A DNA stretch of 18,296 nt from Dimargaris cristalligena (Eukaryota; Kickxellomycota; Dimargaritomycetes; Dimargaritales; Dimargaritaceae), in assembly GCA_027576995.1 (NCBI GenBank), contig JANBQC010000571.1:1-18296 (forward strand), given 5' to 3'. The position numbers and the translations under genes are program-made. Below are positions 8,416 to 18,295 of this stretch, piece by piece. The notes below the pieces were generated by a model. It made no database searches, was not told the DNA's origin, and saw only the letters and a list, made by a program, of their open reading frames with translations. The number at the start of each line of letters is the position of its first letter. Position 1 is the stretch's first letter.

Positions 8416-9836
8416 ATGATGTCCTCCTTCCTGCGCCCCGCTTGCTTCGCTACCGCCTCCGTGCGTCGCTCCCTAGTGGTGTCCAACAGCGCCCGCCACC
8501 TGGCCTGTGCCCGTACTCTTCTGGCTCCCTTCGGAAGGTAAATAAATTACCCGAATGTCTTTTATTGAGTTACTGTATATGATGGGGTGAATGTCCTGTG
8601 TGATTGTGTTTTATCACCAGCAGCTGCCCTGTGGTAAGGTGAGACTGACTCTAGGTCGCAGTAGAGTTTAGTGTAGCTGGTGATGTAATAGTAGTAGTAG
8701 TAGTAGTAGTATTAGTGGACGGGAACTTCTTTATGGTTTACTATGATGACAGCCATATAGTAGCCAGTCACTGGACAAAGACTATAGATACCACTTACCC
8801 CCCACTTCGTTAGTTATAGACCATATAGAGAGTAATGTAATAACAGCAGTCACCTTTAACCTGTGCAACCCCCTCTTTGTGATGCTCGTGGAACAAAACG
8901 AACTGGTGTGGGGGAGATTCACGCTTTTACCCGCCGGTTCTAATAGTGCCTGTGCTTCCTTCCACACTCGAACATGCCTTGCTGCGCAAAACTCTAACCA
9001 TAACAGCGAGATGAGCGATAACGATCCCAATCGTATTGAACATGCCAAAGAAAAACTATTAGAAGGTAAGGAGGCTACGGAAACCCCCAAAAATAGAAGG
9101 CGTGGGGTATAGAGGGGCCCTTTCTCCTGGTAATATACATATGGTGTCTCAACTGGAGGAGAGTTCAGAAGTTGGGATTGAATTTTAGCCTAGAGCTTCA
9201 GCGGTGGAATTACTATTATCGCCGGATTTAGCTGCTATACTGCTCTTTAACCACCTATTTTATACACCTCCGTCTTTTTCCATATTCATGGTACTAATGG
9301 CTGAATGATCCAATGTGGCACACCCCCCGTCGTCATTAATACGGTTTTTCTATATGGTTAGGCCAAGTCAAGAGCCCCTTCGCCAACGCCCCCGGCTGGA
9401 GTGAAACCCTGGCTACCGAATCCGAGGCTAGCGTAAGTGATATTAGGAGTTCCTCCCTTAATGGTATATATTATAAATTAACATATATATTCACTCAATG
9501 TGTTGTCATTGTTTGGCACCGTTGAAAATGCGGGTTTCCGTTGCTGATCGGCAGGGCAGTTCAGTTAGCTTACAGCAAAGCGACGGGAACTAAATAACCC
9601 CATTTCTCCCTTTTCCGCATCCGCCAGTCTCATGAAAAAGGGGGTACAAATTAGTGGCAATTAATTTAAGGTTACAAATGACAAACTAAACCCGTAATAT
9701 ATTTTCCTTGGTTTACTCCATTTTTATTTAATTTTTTTTACATGTTATTCTTCAGGTCAAGGCTGACGAAAGCAACCCCGAATCCTTCCACTCCATGCAG
9801 CGCGAAACGATCGAGTATGTTCATGAAGAACACTAA
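8416..9836 (+). CDS. Small protein with mitochondrial-type presequence, unknown function
   Basis: I do not recognise a named family. Four exons, join(8416-8537, 9007-9065, 9362-9432, 9756-9836), splice in frame (phases 2, 1 and 0) to 110 aa. Donors are GTAAAT, GTAAGG and GTAAGT, and all acceptors are AG. Residues 1-41 have Arg but no acidic residue and are rich in Ser, Ala and Leu (MMSSFLRPACFATASVRRS...), as in a mitochondrial matrix presequence. The mature part is hydrophilic: SEMSDNDPNRIEHAKEKLLE, then KSPFANAPGWSETLATESEA, then VKADESNPESFHSMQRETIE, ending YVHEEH. The APGW, ESEA and VKAD blocks look like a conserved fungal small protein, but that is an impression from memory. The ATGATG start has A at -3; starting at the second ATG would remove one residue. 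The exon 1-2 junction is the least certain, because the CTAAC branch candidate is very close to the acceptor. Confidence 0.82.
8689..8709. repeat. (TAG)7 microsatellite inside intron 1
   Basis: Seven TAG units lie within the first intron of the small mitochondrial-type gene. They would add stops in one frame only and have no coding effect when the intron is removed. Confidence 0.9.
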
Positions 9837-10051
9837 GAAGGAGAGGGAAGGATGTTCTCCATCTTCATTCCTATCCACATTGACGCCTACATTTTTTCCC
9901 GTTGGCCATTTTCTTTTCAGCTGAACTAGTATAGTATGGCAGCCCCGCCGCCGTATTAGTTTATTTTCGGCTATTTTATATTTCTGCTCATATATATATA
10001 TCGCCCCAATTCCAATGATTCGTTCCCAGGCCAAGCGAGTCGGGGCTGCGA

Positions 10052-10057
10052 AATAAA
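10052..10057 (+). promoter_or_regulatory. Possible polyadenylation signal AATAAA
   Basis: AATAAA lies 215 nt past the stop of the 8416-9836 gene and is followed by T-rich sequence. It is the best candidate for the 3' end signal of that transcript. Confidence 0.45.
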
Positions 10058-10926
10058 TTTATAGTTCTGACCCGAGGATATTTAGATTACAAAGGTGGAA
10101 GAAGGGTGTGTCGAAGGTGTATGTAGAGAGGGGTGGCAAAAGACGAGTTACTGGCAATTTTAGCAATATAAGGGGGGATAATGTCCATCGATCGCCATTA
10201 AAGGGATAGAGATCATCCTTCCAATCTCAATTAGGGGAAATTTGGTTTCAAAAGCGACAGGAACGAAAGGGTAAAGGAGGGAGGGAAGGGGATTGATTGG
10301 CTGGGCCAGTTGAAGTGTGGAGAAGACGAGCGGCCCCAAACAGAGGGTCTTTAGGGAGATGGTGGTACATTTACGAGGGTGAGTTGGGTGGTAAAATAGC
10401 CAAAAGACAAATCAAAAATAGCTTAGCCCATCTACACGACTTAAATGGCTTGAGGAGGGCGGGGTATATAGTGTTTAACCACCTGGATTGCTGCCGTGTG
10501 TATGTATATGTGTATGTATGTGTAAAATGAAGGAGAGGGGGGGTGATGTACGTGATCAGAATGCAGGTAGTTGGGGCTGGGGGATGTCCGCCATAACAGA
10601 AGCTCCATAGGCAAGTGTGTATTTGTATTATAGGATAGGGTAGAGTGTTTTGGTGATTAGTAGAAGGGGATTGGGAGAGTCACCCTCACCATAGCGGAGA
10701 GGAGGAGGAGTACAAGGAGAGAGGGGAATCCCTGATGTTCCCTGAGGGAGTAATAGTTGGTCATCCTCAGGTGTTGTTGCTCTGTGAATAGTCTCATCGG
10801 AGAGTAGGATAAAGTGTGCACGTGATGCTCTATGATTAGGGAAAGGGTAGCAGCAGCCCTGTCCTCTCTATTTGGGATTGGGACTACGACCATACTAAGA
10901 AGGAGGGCTTTTTCCTGTGCGTGTGT

Positions 10927-10946
10927 GAGAGAGAGAGAGAGAGAGA
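10927..10946. repeat. (GA)10 microsatellite upstream of the MAPKK gene
   Basis: Ten GA units follow a short GT run about 240 nt before the MAPKK start codon. GA/CT tracts can exclude nucleosomes or bind GAGA-type factors, but no such role is shown here. Confidence 0.9.
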
Positions 10947-11188
10947 CTCTATTCCCTTTGTTCGCCTCTCACGCTCACCGGGTCCCCTCCTCCTTCTCTT
11001 TCCCTCTGTGGATGAACACACCCTCTCTTTCCTCTAGTAGTGTCATCTCCCCGTAGCCGTCGTCCCTGGTCTCCACGTCCTGCATTCGTCGCTATTTCCC
11101 TTTCCTCTCCTTCCCATCTCGTTCTTGGCCCTCTGTAGTCCGTTTGCCTTCCCTATCCATATCACTATAACTCTCTCTATATACACAC

Positions 11189-12777
11189 ATGTCCCTACGC
11201 AAGAAGCGCAATCTAAAGGGCTTGGCCCTCGACCAGTCCCCCATCGTCGGCAGCCAGGCCGAGTCTAAGGACGCTCCCCTAAACGATCTGGAAATCGGCG
11301 TCGAACTGCGTTTGGACCTCCGCACCGAAGACCTGAAACACGTCGATGAGCTCGGCAGCGGTAACGGTGGGGTGGTCAACAAAGTGCTGCACGTCCCCAC
11401 CAACACCATTATGGCCCGGAAGGTAGGATGCTTTATTACTGCTACTGCTTTAGCACCACCTCCCCCTCCTTTGGAGATTATTGTTTTGAGGCTCAGTGAA
11501 GATAGCCTGCGGACGACCTATAGGGTATCTATTGGTATTAGTTTTGGGGAGCGCGCTGTCTTCCAGTAGTGGATGTAGGAGGTACATATATGTAGTATAG
11601 CTCAGTTAGTGGTGGACGACTCCCTTCCCTCGTCTATGTGTCCCTGATGTATTATCTCTCTCCGCTATCATCGCGTGTACCGTGCCGGTGGTTGGCCAGT
11701 CCCCAAACCCTGTAGAGCCAACTGCCTCCCACGCATTGCCATATCATCTAATCGCTATCATCCCTCCTCTATATACCTCACACATCTCGCACCATTAAAA
11801 ACAACCCCAATCCAGGTCATTCATGTCGACGCCAACCCCAATGTGCGCAAGCAAATTATCCGGGAGCTCCAAATCCTCCACGACTGCAATTCCCCCCATA
11901 TTGTTTCATTTTACGGCGCCTTCATGACCGGTGGCGATATTTGTTTGTGTATGGAGTATATGGATTTGGGCTCCTTTGACCGAATTTACAAAAAGAATGG
12001 CCCCATCCCAATGAACATCGTCGGCAAAACCAGTTGCGCGGTAAGTACTGCTTCCATTTAGCACCCGATTGACTGGCATAGTGTTATTGTATAATTATCC
12101 GTAGGTAAAACTACTCCATAAACAAATATAGCCTCATCGATTGGGAGAGGAGGGGGTCATTTATAATCAAATATTCCATCAACTCAAGGCCTCTTTTGTG
12201 CCCACTTTATTCGTCACACTAACCGCCCCACCAACTATTCTCCCTACCACCCATTCCGCCCCTCTAGGTTCTCGACGGCCTGATTTACTTGTACGATAAA
12301 CACCGCATTATTCACCGGGATGTCAAACCATCGAACATTCTCATGAACTCGTCCGGTCTCATTAAAATTTGCGATTTCGGAGTGTCGGGGGTCTTGATCA
12401 ACTCCATGGCCTCGACCTTCGTGGGTACGAGCAACTACATGTCCCCGGAACGAATCAAGGGGGCCACCTACACCGTCAAGTCCGATGTGTGGAGTCTCGG
12501 TCTGACCCTGATGGAACTGGCCCTCGGCCGGTTCCCCTTCCCCGAAGGAAGCGCCATGTCCGTATTCGAGCTGATGCAATTCATCGTCAACGAACCCTCC
12601 CCCACCCTGCCCGCCGACCAGTTCCCCGTGCCTTTTGTCGAGTTTTGTAACGCCTGTTTGCTGAAGGACCCCGATCAGCGGCCGACCCCTAAGCAACTGA
12701 TGGAGCTATCACCATTCGCTAAAATGGCCGCCGCCGAAAAGGTGGATGTTGAGAGCTGGTCGCGTACCCTAGTCTAG
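11189..12777 (+). CDS. STE7: MAP kinase kinase, Ste7/Byr1/MEK type
   Basis: This is a dual-specificity kinase that phosphorylates the Thr-x-Tyr loop of a MAP kinase, most likely in the mating/filamentation (Fus3/Kss1-type) module. Three exons, join(11189-11422, 11816-12040, 12268-12777), all phase 0, give 322 aa. The N-terminus [11 protein letters not shown] (4-14) fits a MAPK docking site: a basic cluster followed by L-x-L. Kinase motifs are complete: GSGNGG (56-61), catalytic K78, alpha-C E95, HRDVKPSN with D171, DFG at 189-191, MSPE (211-214) and D226 of SDVWSLG. S199 and T203 align with MEK1 S218 and S222. The C-terminal EKVDVESW resembles the MEK docking (DVD) region. SFYGAF and [19 protein letters not shown] favour the Ste7/Byr1/Fuz7 group over Pbs2 or Mkk1. 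The upstream sequence has an in-frame TAA, which fixes the start; position -3 is C, not a purine. Confidence 0.94.
11423..11815 (+). other. MAPKK intron 1
   Basis: The 393-nt phase-0 intron has donor GTAGGA and acceptor TCCAG. It separates catalytic Lys78 (last codon of exon 1) from VIHVDA. A CTAAT branch-like site lies about 65 nt before the acceptor. Confidence 0.9.
12041..12267 (+). other. MAPKK intron 2
   Basis: The 227-nt phase-0 intron has donor GTAAGT, a CACTAACC branch-site candidate (about 12217-12224), a pyrimidine-rich stretch and acceptor CTCTAG. Removing it joins GKTSCA to VLDGLIYL, as expected for the kinase fold. Confidence 0.92.
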
Positions 12778-15700
12778 TGTAAAATCCGACCCTCCCTCCC
12801 CTAACCCTCCGCCATTAGGTAAACTTGGAGCAATTAACCCTCTCATTAACATCGCCCCTCCCCTTCTTCTCTCGCTTATAGCCGCCTTCTTCTGCTACTC
12901 CATTTTATTTTGGCTGTTGTTTTTTTATTTTTACCTACACCACATTGCCGATAACTTGTATCGAAAGTTTTTTTTTTACTATTACTATATACGTTTTTAC
13001 TGTTGCTTCATCATGTTGCGTTTGATTCCAAATAACGATTCATCATCACACTATCCGTGTTTCCCAGCTTTCCCCGTCTCTTAGTATTATTATTACTATT
13101 ACTATTATTTCCATTTCCATTACCACCATTATTATTACTATTCCGCCACCACCTTCACCTTCCTACTAGGGAGGTCCTCTTTATTTCCCTGGCCCTCGAT
13201 ATTCCAAGGTGGCGTCAAGAATGGTTGAGGGATATCCGTTCCTTCTCCCCCACCGTCCCCATCCTCCACCCAACCGGGAAGCCCTTGTGATCTACTTTCA
13301 TGACCGAATACTTAATAATCGCCACCTCCCACTCTCTTATTTCCGTGATAACCCACCGGGTATAGTGCAATGGCTCAAGTGTGAGGAAAGGGAGAGCACC
13401 TGTGTAATCGATTACGCCCAAATAAAAATGCCGCCCTGCTGAGTGTGCCCCATTTACTCCTCCTGTTTTTTTTTTTTAAAAAAAAATGTAAATAAAATGG
13501 CGAGTACCAGTGACTTACTTTGGCCAACAGGGCCCAATGCAATAGATCCGATTATTTTTGGCATAACATGGTTCCTGCGGGCTTTATAATAAGCCCGGAA
13601 GCGCTGGCACTAGCCTGTATTAGACTAGATTTGGATGGGGTTTGCCTGGTTTCTTTCGGGAGGAATTAGGCATAGTAGCCCTTTCTTTGAGGATAATTTC
13701 ACAGTGGTGGGGGTGTAGGAGATAATTGTGAGATTCCTCTCCAAAATATATACCCATCAGTGGGATGATTATATATTATATAATAAGGGTGGATGGGTGT
13801 TTTAAATTCCTAATTCTGGGTACAACTCCCCATCCCCAATCAGGTATTAAATTTTTTATTCTCTCCAAAAAAAATTAATTAACTGAGAGAAAGAGAATGA
13901 TATGTGAAAAAACCATAGCTAAGCATCCGACCGACCAATTGGTAATCTTAGTAGGCTCAGCTTGTTTCACGGCTGGGTACATAACAGAGGGCTGTCTGCT
14001 GCTTCTCTGATTAACCTACTTTCCTCTCCCTTATCCTTGTATAGTGTATCATTATTAATATTTATGTTATTCCGTCTAAATAACTCACATCCCTCTTTAG
14101 TAACGGTAAGTCTTCGGCATTCGCCTACGGATTCCTGGACCATTCGGCGCTTCAACTAATTTAACTGATGAGCAGTAGGGGTTATCTACTCACAATTTTC
14201 TGACACCTCTAAACTGAGTTTCGTGTGGAGTGAGGGGATTCACGGGGGATTCTCCTCTGCCCCTCCTTCGCCGGTGATCTGAAAACCTACTCTGAAATTC
14301 TTGAACAATTCCCTCTGTGTTTACAAGAGGGCGGTGGTCCATCTTTGGCCTTTAAACATATTTCTGAACCGCGCGATTCGCCTATTCATGATCAGTATGT
14401 CCAGTAACTAATCGTACTCCTTCGTAATCTCCGCCCCATGGTTTGTTACTTGAATCCACCTCATAGATTCTCCCGTGGCAGTCTCTTTCAGCTAGGAATA
14501 CAATCATTCAGTTTTATTCAAACATTGCCTTTTACCACGGTTGTGCTTTCGTAGGGTTGTAAATAGTCAATAAACACACTTCTACTTTTATTTCTAAAGA
14601 GTGCCTCCCCTGCTAATTTGATTGAAAATAATTTAGAGGCGTCCTGTCGGGGTAGTGAGTGGAATCCATTACTGGGGTTGGGTATTTGTGAACTGTATAC
14701 TTAGTTAAAGACCCTAGTGTTCAAGACCCAACGGAGGATCAAAGGGCAGTGTGAATTTTGCTGAGTGCTGGAAATTGACACAAGAATTACCAACCGTTTA
14801 AGGTCCTAAATAGTTCCACCAGAGGTGTACTACTTGTGTGCGAAGTAGCCTGTGACTTGAATAGAACGGAAATACCCCCCTCCCCCATTGTTATGTTTTA
14901 AGCATTTTGATTCACCCCAATGAAAAAGTCTTCTATGTAAGCATGACTCGCCTGGCTGGCCTTTCGTGGTTGTTGACCACATCCACTAACATACTGTTCC
15001 CGTCATTTCTCGGGTGGGTTGCTTACGCTCAGCATAATTATAAGGCGTTGAACGCGGCTGTAATAGGAACGCAGACTAGTTAATGTACTCTTGACCTATA
15101 GAGGTTGAGACCGTGCCAATAGGGTAGTTATGTCGAAGCCGAGCTGAATCTATTGATTCCATAGTGTTGTTTTGACAAAGGAGCGGTCAGTTGCATACCA
15201 TTATGAATGCAATGAAAAGGGAGAAGTAGCGTCAGCAAATACACAAGCTCCCCTATTTCCTAAAGTCCCCCTAAGGGGCGATAGACTATAGGGTACATAC
15301 AATTACTCAGCCCTCTGGTGTTACATTGGTGGACTTTGCTTACCTCTTTGGGGTACAGGCATTGCATCCGAATGAAACAAGGCCTGGTTACCGCTACTCT
15401 ATGTTCGTGTAGATTTACGGTGCTGGCCGAGACTAACCTGGCGGCAAAGATACACGGTGTCCTTTTATTATTCTGACATTAGTGAAGGATAGGGAGAGGG
15501 GGAGAGAGACAAAAAGGGCCAGTGCGCATTTTGGAGCTCGTGAACCATACGGCCGTCTAGGAAAATACCTGAAAAAGGAACACCTGCTCCATGTGGGTGA
15601 TATTCGGCCCAGCTGAATGGGGATTTAAATGATAAGTGCACGAAAAAATGGGCGAGTGATTCATTTCTAGCCAGTAGTATTTTCCTCATCCAATGGATTT

Positions 15701-16082
15701 TTCGTTATACAGCCTGGTTGAACCTCTCCCATGTGATCGTGTGACGATGCCATACTTCGCGGTTACTCAATGAACTAATCGGAACCCCCATTTTGGCCTG
15801 GATAATCGTCCCAATCTTATAAAAGTATGGATAGCAGCCGTTCAATGTATTCAACCCTACCCCAACGGAGTATTGCTCCGCTCGTCTTCCGGTAGTTGCG
15901 AAGCAAATCTCCGGCAAGTCCCAATAACGAGAGTAAATAATAATTCTTTATAGATACTCTCCATTTACCTGCCTACCTACCCATCTATTCAATCAATTCA
16001 TTCGCATAGAAGACCACTTGTATTATCTTCCGTCTTCTCCATTAGGCGTATTTATCAATAATTGATTGCCAATTAGTCAGCC
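12778..16082. other. Long gene-poor spacer
   Basis: The first few hundred bases are the T- and CT-rich 3' region of the MAPKK gene, with T10 at 12968-12977 and ATT/ACT-rich triplet sequence at about 13083-13145. A T12A9 junction followed by AATAAA lies at 13466-13496, and a 7-bp hairpin with a TATAAT loop at 13578-13597. Several protein-like fragments occur on both strands at 14237-15920, but none has an ATG, splice sites and a recognisable domain together. CpG content is ordinary, so this is not the same kind of sequence as the left island. The last 120 bases are CT-rich and look like the leader of the 16083 gene. Confidence 0.6.
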
Positions 16083-18034
16083 ATGTTGAATTCCCCCCTT
16101 TGGTTCGGTTTTCTGGCGGTCGGGGCCCATACCGTAGCCCATCCTACTGAAAGTCCGCCTCTCCCGAGTGGCCACCACCACCGACTGTGTATTTCGTCGA
16201 ACCAGGCGTCCAACGATCCACTTTCCTCTTGCTGGCGCAACTTACCCATTGAAATCAGCCAAAACATCATTTCCCAATTGGATGCCCCCAAGCAAATCGA
16301 TTTACTCAAAGATAACAGCCTTTGGCGGGCCAATCGGCGATTGTTGTTAGAGGAGGTAAGTTGTGGGCTAAAGGCATGCCTCTAGTAGTGCTAGATCCTA
16401 CTTAGGTAGGAGGTAGGGGGCTCCATATATATTCGCGGGATAAATTTAAACATGCCCTATATATCACTCATTGGGCAATACATTGGGGATATGCATATAT
16501 GCCTCGGCTGGTGATTCCCGGTTCCCTAAACTCACCAGCTGCATTCGCCTATTATATCCTACATCAAACATAACACTCACACACCCCTACCTATATGGTT
16601 CCGTATAATAATTTCTATCACGGCACTATATAGATCATTGGGAAAACACACACTGCCTATTCGGACCAGAACCAATGGGATCAACTATCCACCACTTGGT
16701 TAGAACTAGCCCCTTTGGAAATCGTGGACAGTACCCTTTTCAAAATTGACGGCATGTCCCAGAAGACATACCCAGCGCAGCAACGCCTTTTCACGCAAGA
16801 AAACATCAACCTGTACTGCGAGCATTGGGGTGATTTCGAACAATTTGTAGTTGCCAACCGCCACCAACCGATCATTAGCCGCAATGCCCGCTACCCCCTG
16901 TTACTGGATACCTTATTAGCCACAGGCACATTTGCCCGGACGTTTCCCCTCGTAGCGGGCTTGGACGGCGCCACTTTGATCCAATTGTGGAAACTATACC
17001 AGGCTGGACGACAACAGCACTCGGGACCGCGTGAAACATTCACCTCCCCCCAACCGCCGTTGCCCCGGAGTTCGCGACGGCCCCTAGCAGCAGCAGCAGT
17101 CGTAGTAGCTACCACTATGGCCGCCACCACCACAACCGCCGCCCAGTTGACGTTACCCCTCGGGTCGCTGAACATCCACCGACTCAATCCTCCCCTCACA
17201 GTCCCGCAACTCCTACCCCATGTCATCCACCGCGTCAGCTATACGGCCCTCTGGTATTTTTATCAACAGGGCCACTTCGCCGATATTTACCGGTTTTTGG
17301 AGGGTAACACAGATCAGGTCCGCGACCCTAATCATCCCGTCGACTACATGTATTACGACCCCCGGCAACGTAATCGGGTGGCCATCTGGGCCCGCTTTTG
17401 CCTTACCTTGGCTTTTTTGAAAGATCAACCCGACCCAGAGACCGGAGGGGGGCCGTTCATCCAACGGCTCGTCCAAATCGTGGAACGCCACTACCGATTA
17501 ACGGCCCCCGGGTCGGTCGGTGCTGGTACCGGTACCGGGGTCGGGCCTAGATCCAAGTCCGAGACTGAGAGTGAGAGTGAGAGTGAGACCGATGCTGAAA
17601 TCGGGACTAGAGTCGGGAGTTTTGCCAGACGCCACCTTTCCCACTGGGTCTGTCTCCGATTCTGGAATTTCCACCAAGCCGCCGACCGCCTTTACGTGTT
17701 ATGGGGTTCCGTGGAATGGTTGTCAGCCCACCCCATTGTTCATCACGAAAATTGTCGCTGGCAGATTTTGGACCACCCCGCTCTGGCGTTCAATGGCCAG
17801 GGTCGCCTGGTACAGTTGGTACCCGAAACCCAGCTACAAGCAGCCAACGACGACCAACAACTGCCCCCCAAGGCCATGGAGATTCCCATGGGGTGGGTGG
17901 ATTATGACTATAAAACTAATCGGGCGTATCGAACCTTAATTCAGTGCCCCGCCGTTCAGGAACTGACGTACATGGAATGGGCTAGGGCAATGTTAATTAT
18001 GTTTTGGTTTCGCTTCTTACACCACATGGTGTAG
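16083..18034 (+). CDS. F-box-like protein with signal-peptide-like N-terminus, function unknown
   Basis: Two exons, join(16083-16355, 16634-18034), give 557 aa. The start ATG has G at -3 and follows a CT-rich leader. Residues 1-19 are hydrophobic (MLNSPLWFGFLAVGAHTVA) with a T-x-A site near 19, like a secretion signal but without a basic n-region. Residues 51-91 (WRNLPIEISQNIISQLDAPK, then QIDLLKDNSLWRANRRLLL) fit the F-box pattern LPxEI...I...LD...L...N..W. F-box proteins usually bind Skp1 in cytosolic SCF ubiquitin ligases, so a secreted form would be unusual. The rest (92-557) is rich in Trp, Tyr, Leu and His with no domain I recognise. It has an Ala/Val/Thr-rich stretch (about 243-265) and a Ser-Glu tract (about 400-413). 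The intron is phase 0 with donor GTAAGT; its acceptor could be at 16633 or, also in frame, at 16669 (12 residues fewer). A possible poly(A) signal follows at 18071. Confidence 0.78.
16356..16633 (+). other. Intron of the F-box-like gene
   Basis: The 278-nt phase-0 intron has donor GTAAGT after LLLEE and acceptor TATAG before IIGKTH. A TAG stop lies in frame at the acceptor itself, so exon 2 cannot begin earlier. An alternative in-frame acceptor at 16668-16669 (CCAG) would start exon 2 at NQWDQL. Confidence 0.75.
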
Positions 18035-18070
18035 TTCTTCATAATTTATACACAATAATGTAAAAAAAGG

Positions 18071-18076
18071 AATAAA
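18071..18076 (+). promoter_or_regulatory. Possible polyadenylation signal AATAAA
   Basis: AATAAA lies 37 nt after the stop codon of the F-box-like gene, in A-rich sequence between that gene and the convergent tRNA-Glu. Confidence 0.5.
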
Positions 18077-18212
18077 CTGAAAGCAACTAAATTTATTTTC
18101 AAATGATTCCCAAGCCTGATAACCAAAACTAGTCGCGGATCATTTTATTTGTAAAAAGTGAGTAATATAGCAGCTAGATGCGATACTAGCATACAGCATA
18201 CAAATGGAAAAC

Positions 18213-18218
18213 AAAAAA
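18213..18218 (-). terminator. RNA polymerase III terminator of tRNA-Glu
   Basis: On the minus strand a T6 run begins five bases past the 3' end of the mature tRNA-Glu. Confidence 0.75.
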
Positions 18219-18223
18219 GGAGA

Positions 18224-18295
18224 CTCCGAAACGGGGAATTGAACCCCGACCGTCACGGTGAGAGCGTGAAATCCTGACCATTGGACCATTTCGGA
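18224..18295 (-). tRNA. tRNA-Glu (anticodon CTC)
   Basis: This is a complete 72-nt tRNA gene on the minus strand. The acceptor stem TCCGAAA pairs perfectly with TTTCGGA and is followed by discriminator G. The D arm reads TGGTCCAATGGTCAGGA. The anticodon stem TCACG/CGTGA closes loop CTCTCAC, giving CTC. The T arm contains GGGGTTCAATTCCCC. There is no intron and no encoded CCA. It ends one base inside the right end of the window and is convergent with the F-box-like gene. Confidence 0.96.

Larger units (their letters stand above)
9837..11188. other. Spacer with 3' UTR and MAPKK promoter/leader
   Basis: The first part is the probable 3' UTR of the small gene. From about 10060 to 10900 the plus strand is purine-biased, and from about 10970 to 11188 it becomes CT-rich, which fits a fungal leader before the MAPKK ATG. 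A (GA)10 repeat sits at 10927-10946. Short frames here (for example 10297-10530) show no protein-like features and start without ATG. Confidence 0.6.

Noticed and set aside
9738..10034. 98-codon minus-strand frame over the last exon and 3' UTR of the small mitochondrial-type gene
   Set aside because: It is antisense to a coding exon whose splicing and reading frame are consistent, and it has no recognisable features.
10297..10530. 77-codon plus-strand frame before the MAPKK
   Set aside because: It lacks an ATG start, ends in a TGTATG-type simple repeat and shows no domain.
12244..12696. 150-codon minus-strand frame opposite MAPKK exon 3
   Set aside because: It is the antisense shadow of the kinase domain; Gly/His-rich text of this kind is typical of reversed GC-rich codons.
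13057..13442. Overlapping plus-strand frames with a poly-Leu stretch
   Set aside because: The Leu/Pro run comes from the ATT/ACT and CT-rich simple sequence, and no splice or domain evidence supports a gene.
15468..15920. Two adjacent minus-strand frames with protein-like text (includes YWDLPEICFATTG)
   Set aside because: The second has no ATG, no in-frame splice link joins them convincingly, and the other frames look equally plausible. Open frames of about 80 codons are expected by chance at this base composition.
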